From positions 1-32,973 of the forward strand of contig JAKEGK010000297.1 of NCBI GenBank assembly GCA_022627515.1: a DNA stretch of 32,973 bases, written 5' to 3'. Below, in pieces: positions 28,718 to 32,973 of this stretch. The number at the start of each line of letters is the position of its first letter. Position 1 is the stretch's first letter. A program made the position numbers and the translations under genes. The stretch is from Gammaproteobacteria bacterium. GTDB lineage: Bacteria; Pseudomonadota; Gammaproteobacteria; SZUA-152. The notes below the pieces were generated by a model. That model was not told the origin of the DNA. It worked only from the letters and a program-made list of their open reading frames with translations, and did no database searches.

Positions 28718-30652
28718 TTATTTATTGTCTTCTTTCACTTCTTCAAACTCGGCATCGACAACATCGTCACCTTTTGGGGCTTCAGTTTCAGCACCTCGTG
28801 CGCCGCCAGTACCGCCAGCTTGCTGGCCCTGGGCACTTTGCTGGTAGGCGCGTTCGGCGATTTTACCGGATGCTTCCACAAGCACCTTGGTCTTGGCTTC
28901 AATGGTATCCTTGTTATCGCTTTTCATGACTTCTTCCAGTTCCTTGATAGCGCTTTCGATCTTTTGCTTTTCGTCGGCGCTGACCTTGTCACCCAGGTCA
29001 GTCATGGATTTACGGCTGGCATGTATCAGGTTGTCCGCCTGATTGCGCGCGCTGACCAGCTCATGGAATTTCCTGTCTTCGGCAGCGTGGGCTTCGGCGT
29101 CTTTCACCATTTTTTGGATTTCCTCATCCGACAAACCACTGGATGCCTTGATGACAATGGATTGCTGTTTGCCCGTCGCTTTATCCTTGGCTGAAACATG
29201 CAATATACCGTTTGCATCAATATCAAATGCGACCTCGATTTGTGGTATACCGCGCGGCGCCGGCGGAATGTCTGACAGGTCAAACCGGCCCAGGGATTTG
29301 TTGGCCGACGCCATTTCGCGCTCACCCTGCAGCACGTGCACGGTAACCGCGGTTTGGCTGTCGTCCGCCGTTGAAAATACCTGTTGCGCCTTGGTCGGTA
29401 TGGTGGTGTTTTTCTCAATCAACTTGGTCATTACACCGCCCAGTGTCTCAATACCCAATGACAAGGGGGTAACATCCAGCAGTAATACGTCTTTGACTTC
29501 GCCGCCCAACACACCGCCTTGAATCGCCGCGCCTACCGCCACCGCTTCATCCGGATTCACGTCTTTGCGCGGTTCCTTGCCGAAGAAATCCTTTACGACC
29601 TGCTGCACTTTTGGCATCCGGGTCTGACCACCGACCAGAATGACATCTCCGATTTCGCTCGCGCTCAAACCGGCGTCTTTCATGGCGATTTTGCAAGGCT
29701 CCAGTGTGCGCGCGATCAAATCGTCGACTAACGATTCCAGTTTGGCGCGGGTTAGTTTGATATTCAGGTGTTTCGGACCGGTCGCATCGGCAGTGATATA
29801 GGGCAGATTCACATCGGTTTGCTGCGCGGAGGACAATTCGATCTTTGCCTTCTCGGCGGCTTCTTTCAGGCGCTGCAACGCCAACGGATCCTTGCGCAGA
29901 TCTATACCCTGTTCTTTCTTGAATTCGGAGACCAGATAATCTATCAGGCGCTGGTCGAAGTCTTCACCGCCCAGGAAGGTGTCACCGTTGGTGGACAGCA
30001 CTTCGATCTGGTGTTCGCCGTCGATGTCGGCGATTTCAATAATGGAAATGTCAAACGTGCCACCGCCAAGGTCATAGACGGCAATCTTGCGGTCACCCTG
30101 TTTTTTATCCAGGCCAAATGCCAGCGCCGCCGCTGTTGGTTCATTGATGATGCGCTTGACTTCAAGCCCGGCGATTCTGCCGGCATCCTTGGTGGCCTGG
30201 CGCTGGGAATCATTAAAGTACGCGGGTACGGTGATTACAGCCTGGGTGACCGGCTCACCCAGGTACTCTTCCGCCGTCTTCTTCATTTTCATCAACACGC
30301 GCGCGGAAATTTCCGGCGGCGCCATTTTCTTTCCGGCGGCGTCTACCCAGGCATCGCCATTATCCGCTTCAATAATCTTGAAAGGCACCAAAGAAATATC
30401 TTTCTGCACTTCGGCATCTTTAAAACGTCTGCCGATCAATCGCTTGATCGCATACAACGTATCTTTGGGATTGGTGACCGCCTGGCGTTTGGCGGACGCG
30501 CCTACCAGCACTTCACCATCTTTCGTAAAAGCGACCACCGAAGGAGTCGTACGATCGCCTTCGCTGTTCTCGATAACGCGAGGTTTGCCACCCTCCATTA
30601 CCGCGACACAGGAGTTAGTCGTGCCCAAGTCGATTCCGATTATTTTGCCCAT
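28718..30652 (-). CDS. dnaK: molecular chaperone DnaK (Hsp70)
   Basis: An ATP-driven chaperone working with DnaJ and GrpE. The ATG at 30650-30652 gives 644 residues ([18 protein letters not shown]); CAGGAAA lies 4 nt upstream. The frame extends eight codons further up, but without family similarity. The three Hsp70 signatures are visible: [22 protein letters not shown] and [14 protein letters not shown]. The linker [16 protein letters not shown] leads to the substrate-binding domain, a helical lid, a Gly/Gln-rich stretch ([12 protein letters not shown]) and the acidic tail [16 protein letters not shown]. It lies 94 bp after grpE. Confidence 0.98.
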   Translation of the reverse strand: MGKIIGIDLGTTNSCVAVMEGGKPRVIENSEGDRTTPSVVAFTKDGEVLVGASAKRQAVTNPKDTLYAIKRLIGRRFKDAEVQKDISLVPFKIIEADNGDAWVDAAGKKMAPPEISARVLMKMKKTAEEYLGEPVTQAVITVPAYFNDSQRQATKDAGRIAGLEVKRIINEPTAAALAFGLDKKQGDRKIAVYDLGGGTFDISIIEIADIDGEHQIEVLSTNGDTFLGGEDFDQRLIDYLVSEFKKEQGIDLRKDPLALQRLKEAAEKAKIELSSAQQTDVNLPYITADATGPKHLNIKLTRAKLESLVDDLIARTLEPCKIAMKDAGLSASEIGDVILVGGQTRMPKVQQVVKDFFGKEPRKDVNPDEAVAVGAAIQGGVLGGEVKDVLLLDVTPLSLGIETLGGVMTKLIEKNTTIPTKAQQVFSTADDSQTAVTVHVLQGEREMASANKSLGRFDLSDIPPAPRGIPQIEVAFDIDANGILHVSAKDKATGKQQSIVIKASSGLSDEEIQKMVKDAEAHAAEDRKFHELVSARNQADNLIHASRKSMTDLGDKVSADEKQKIESAIKELEEVMKSDNKDTIEAKTKVLVEASGKIAERAYQQSAQGQQAGGTGGARGAETEAPKGDDVVDAEFEEVKEDNK

Positions 30653-30746
30653 GTTTCCTGGTCTCCAAGTTACCAATTCTTTATTAATTTATAAAATTGC
30701 CGGTTTGTTAATAACTAAACTGTAAGTAAGGCCATACCCATTGATT

Positions 30747-31454
30747 TCAAGCTTTTGTATCCGTTTTCACTTCTTCAGCGTGACTTTTTTGCGTTTCGTG
30801 TCCTGTTGCATCAGTTACTTGCTCAGCTGTCTTGGAAACCACTACCATGGCAGGACGCACTAACCGTCCGTTTAACAAATAACCTTTTTGCATTACGGCG
30901 ATCACGGTATCCGGGGCATAGTCGCTAGTCTCCTGAATGGACACTGCCTGATGGTACTGCGGATTAAACGGCTCTCCTTGCGGATAGACTGGCTCTACGC
31001 CAAACCGGCTCGCGCAATCATTGAACATTTTAAACGTCAGCTCGGCGCCCTCTTTCAAAGTTTTTATGTCAGTGTCCATTTCCTTGGCGGCGCTAATACC
31101 CCTCTCAAGGCTGTCAATAACCGGCAGCAGATCCTGAACAAATTTTTCGACGGCGTACTTATGGGCGTTTTCAACTTCGCGCTGCAGCCTTTTCCTGGTG
31201 TTTTCAAGATCCGCTTTGGCGCGGAGCAATTCGTCCCAATGTTTTGCAGCTTTATTTTCAGCTTGCTTCAGCTGTTCTTGCAGCTTCATAAGTTCTTCTT
31301 TTACGTCCTTGGATTCCTGAGCCACTGCGGTTTTTTCCATACCTGATTTAGCTTCAGAGGTTAAACCGGATGTTAATTTATTTTCAGCGGCCGCTTGTGT
31401 ATCACTGGTCGCCTGATCCGTTGATTCTGAAACTGCATTTTCGTCAGTTGCCAT
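30747..31454 (-). CDS. grpE: nucleotide exchange factor GrpE
   Basis: This factor releases ADP from DnaK and acts as a thermosensor. The start is the ATG at 31452-31454 (235 residues), with GGAG 7 nt upstream; the open frame above it to 31559 lies in the heat-shock leader. Residues 1-50 are Ser/Thr/Ala/Glu-rich and probably disordered. A long helix (about 55-110: EELMKLQEQLKQAENKAAKHWDELLRAKADLENTRKRLQ) forms the dimer, and the C-terminal beta domain contains GVEPVYPQGEPFNPQYHQAV and VIAVMQKGYLLNGRLVRPAMVVV, the family signature. It is the first gene behind the sigma-32-type promoter. Confidence 0.96.
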   Translation of the reverse strand: MATDENAVSESTDQATSDTQAAAENKLTSGLTSEAKSGMEKTAVAQESKDVKEELMKLQEQLKQAENKAAKHWDELLRAKADLENTRKRLQREVENAHKYAVEKFVQDLLPVIDSLERGISAAKEMDTDIKTLKEGAELTFKMFNDCASRFGVEPVYPQGEPFNPQYHQAVSIQETSDYAPDTVIAVMQKGYLLNGRLVRPAMVVVSKTAEQVTDATGHETQKSHAEEVKTDTKA

Positions 31455-31612
31455 AAAATTTCTCCATACGACGTTTTTAAAATGATTAATTCTTTGCGTT
31501 TTATGTGAGTATTTACCAGCGCTACACCCCCATTCCTGGAGTACTACTTTAAGAATCAATCATAACAAATTGAATTATTGAGCTATTCTAGTCAACTTAA
31601 GCGTTCACTAGG

Positions 31613-31640
31613 ATATGGGGGCAGTATTGTAAGTTTCAAG
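31613..31640 (-). promoter_or_regulatory. sigma-32 (RpoH) type heat-shock promoter before grpE
   Basis: On the minus strand CTTGAAA (31634-31640) is followed by CCCCATAT (31613-31620), with 14 bp from the end of CTTGAA to CCCC. This is essentially a perfect match to the RpoH consensus (CTTGAA ... CCCCAT-T). It lies between hrcA and grpE, and transcription would start about 150 nt before the grpE ATG. It makes grpE-dnaK-dnaJ a heat-shock operon independent of the hrcA promoter. Confidence 0.85.
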
Positions 31641-31682
31641 AGGAAAAATGCAAACAGAAGGTTCTGGTACAGAGCGGATAAG

Positions 31683-32732
31683 TCAGCTACGTTCTTTGAG
31701 AATGGTGCCTAGTAACTTCGCCGTGACGTCCACGATGGGAATGACCCGGTCATAAGCCATACGAGTCGGACCGATTACACCAAGTGCGCCCAATACCCTG
31801 TCGCCATCGGAATAGGTTGCGGTTACCACGCTGCAATCATCCAGCGCTTCGTAGCCCGACTCGTTGCCAACAAAAATCTGTACGCCGGGCGCGTTTAGTG
31901 ACTGATCGAGCAAATGCAGTATGCCGCGCTTTTCATTGAATGCCTCGAATAACTGGCGCAAGCGGGTAATATCCGCCATGTCTTCATATTTCATCAGATT
32001 AGCTTCGCCCGCCATGACGAAATCATGCTGTGGGGTTTCTTCCGCAAATACCTGTTGCGCCATTTCAATGGCCTTTAGCATGAGGCGGTCCATGCTATCC
32101 CGGGCTTCCCGCATTTGCTTTAACAACGACTCCCTGACGCGCAAGACATCCTTGCCTACCAATTCTGTGTTCAGGCAATTGGACACGTGCACCAGTTCCT
32201 GCTGTGAATAATTCCGGTCTATATGAATAATTCGATTCTGCACTTCACCCTTATCGAACACCATGATCGCCAGTACCCGCCGGTCGGAAAGCGGCAGGAA
32301 TTCGATATGCCGGATATGGGCTTGCTTGCGGTCCGGCAACATGACAACACCCGCCATGCGGGTCAGTGCGGATAACATACTTGATGCCGATTCGACCAGT
32401 ACTTTTGTGTTCGCACCGGAACTCAAACGGATTTTGATCCGCTCAACCTCCTGCTGATCCATGGGTTTTACCGTCAATAAATTATCAATAAACATGCGGT
32501 AACCTTCCACGGTTGGAATACGGCCCGCCGAGGTGTGGGGAGAACGGACCAGTCCTAACCGTTCAAGATCAGCAATGACATTGCGAACTGTTGCGGAACT
32601 GAGTTCCAGTTTGGATTCGCGCAACAAGGTAGTTGATCCAACAGGCTGCCCTTCCCGGATATAATACTGCACCAGGGTTTTCAGCAAATGCTGAGCACGT
32701 TCATTTAACTTTACTTCTGTCACGTTCGTCAT
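31683..32732 (-). CDS. hrcA: heat-inducible transcription repressor HrcA
   Basis: This repressor of class I heat-shock genes binds CIRCE operators and depends on GroEL. The N-terminal winged helix (residues about 5-75) has LSSATVRNVIADLERLGLVRSPHTSAGRIPT, the DNA-reading helix and wing of the family; a GAF-like dimer domain follows. The ATG at 32730-32732 gives 349 residues (MTNVTEVKLNERAQHLL); a TTG four codons upstream (32744) is possible, and neither has a clear ribosome binding site. It lies 228 bp upstream of grpE. No CIRCE sequence was found in the window, so its targets (for example groESL) would lie elsewhere, or its operator here is divergent. Confidence 0.96.
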   Translation of the reverse strand: MTNVTEVKLNERAQHLLKTLVQYYIREGQPVGSTTLLRESKLELSSATVRNVIADLERLGLVRSPHTSAGRIPTVEGYRMFIDNLLTVKPMDQQEVERIKIRLSSGANTKVLVESASSMLSALTRMAGVVMLPDRKQAHIRHIEFLPLSDRRVLAIMVFDKGEVQNRIIHIDRNYSQQELVHVSNCLNTELVGKDVLRVRESLLKQMREARDSMDRLMLKAIEMAQQVFAEETPQHDFVMAGEANLMKYEDMADITRLRQLFEAFNEKRGILHLLDQSLNAPGVQIFVGNESGYEALDDCSVVTATYSDGDRVLGALGVIGPTRMAYDRVIPIVDVTAKLLGTILKERS

Positions 32733-32788
32733 GTACCGCGGCAATTGAAATTAAATCGATTTATTGGACCGCTATTCTGCGCTAACAT

Positions 32789-32818
32789 ACTTTAGCATTG
32801 CCTTATTAAGGGTGCCAA
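32789..32818 (-). promoter_or_regulatory. candidate sigma-70 promoter for hrcA
   Basis: On the minus strand TTGGCA (32813-32818) and TAAAGT (32789-32794) are 18 bp apart, matching 5 of 6 and 4 of 6 consensus bases. Start of transcription would be near 32782, giving a leader of about 50 nt. GCTAA-N6-TTAGC (32781-32796) overlaps the -10 and start point. Confidence 0.4.
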
Positions 32819-32888
32819 GCTGGCTTCTGTTGGAATTATTGGGGCAAATTCTGTTTTTTAAACTCGCGCAATATCAATATTTAAAAAG

Positions 32889-32924
32889 CATGAAATCGCC
32901 GCTTATTTGTTTTATGATTTCATG
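32889..32924. repeat. 9-bp inverted repeat CATGAAATC-N18-GATTTCATG
   Basis: Perfect 9-bp arms lie at 32889-32897 and 32916-32924. On the minus strand the second arm is followed by CTTTTT, so it might end a transcript arriving from beyond the window. The low GC content and 18-nt loop make that a weak terminator, and a protein-binding site is equally possible. Confidence 0.4.
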
Positions 32925-32935
32925 GAATATACCAA

Positions 32936-32947
32936 TATTACGTAATA
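32936..32947. repeat. 12-bp perfect palindrome TATTACGTAATA
   Basis: A perfect AT-rich palindrome lies 12 bp from the inverted repeat at 32889-32924, near the window edge. It may be an operator or part of an upstream promoter region, but AT-rich palindromes of this size also arise by chance. Confidence 0.3.
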
Positions 32948-32973
32948 GGGTGCGGTAATGCTGTAAGCCAGGA

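Larger units (their letters stand above)
32733..32973. other. hrcA upstream region (241 bp, no gene recognised)
   Basis: This AT-rich region runs to the window edge. The short plus-strand frame at 32764-32958 has no family resemblance or ribosome binding site. The region contains a candidate promoter for hrcA, a 5-bp inverted repeat GCTAA-N6-TTAGC overlapping its -10 (32781-32796), a 9-bp inverted repeat at 32889-32924 and a 12-bp palindrome at 32936-32947. The gene on the far side cannot be seen. Confidence 0.6.

Noticed and set aside
30653-30746. Second sigma-32 promoter upstream of dnaK (CTTGAAA at the end of grpE)
   Set aside because: CTTGAAA is present at the grpE stop codon, but no CCCCAT-like -10 follows at the right distance.
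31455-31682. CIRCE operator upstream of grpE
   Set aside because: Searched for TTAGCACTC/GAGTGCTAA on both strands and found neither arm.

Overview
The window is a 33-kb stretch of core bacterial chromosome, about half G+C, with almost every gene on the minus strand. The order hrcA-grpE-dnaK-dnaJ / dapB-carA-carB-greA / yhbY-rlmE-ftsH-folP-glmM-tpiA-secG-tRNA-Leu / nuoA-to-nuoM is the conserved arrangement I know from Gammaproteobacteria. dapB beside carAB points to that class rather than to Betaproteobacteria. An hrcA gene, separate nuoC and nuoD, and a nuo operon directly after secG/tRNA-Leu suggest a Chromatiales-like or other deep-branching lineage, not an enteric bacterium or Pseudomonas. 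I cannot name a genus.

Read in the direction of transcription (high to low coordinates): 32.7-27.5 kb holds the heat-shock chaperone cluster, with a very good sigma-32 promoter between hrcA and grpE and a hairpin between dnaK and dnaJ. At 27.3-26.8 kb lies an exported DsrE-like protein (twin-arginine-type signal, single Cys), which I do not expect in this neighbourhood. At 26.5-26.7 kb is a compact 184-bp palindromic element with 14-bp terminal inverted repeats, flanked by CTAT on both sides, which looks like a MITE. From 26.5 to 20.4 kb are lysine/diaminopimelate (dapB) and carbamoyl-phosphate (carA, carB) biosynthesis and the transcript-cleavage factor greA; a clear intrinsic terminator separates carA from carB. 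At 20.3-18.6 kb are a small membrane protein, the only plus-strand gene (yhbY), a two-helix hypothetical protein and rlmE. Then follow ftsH, folP, glmM, tpiA, secG and tRNA-Leu(GAG).

A 699-bp AT-rich stretch without a recognised gene separates tRNA-Leu from nuoA. It holds a sigma-70-like promoter that would give a leader of about 420 nt, short direct repeats, a perfect dyad and a possible 19-codon leader ORF with a strong Shine-Dalgarno sequence. The remaining 12 kb is the operon for respiratory complex I: nuoA, B, C, D, E, F, G, H, I, J, K and L complete, and the first 63 codons of nuoM running off the left edge.

Most coding content is ordinary housekeeping. I found no wholly new multi-gene system. 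The unusual material is intergenic or accessory: the nuoA leader, the MITE-like element, the DsrE-like gene, the carA/carB terminator, and the dyads upstream of ftsH, carA and hrcA.
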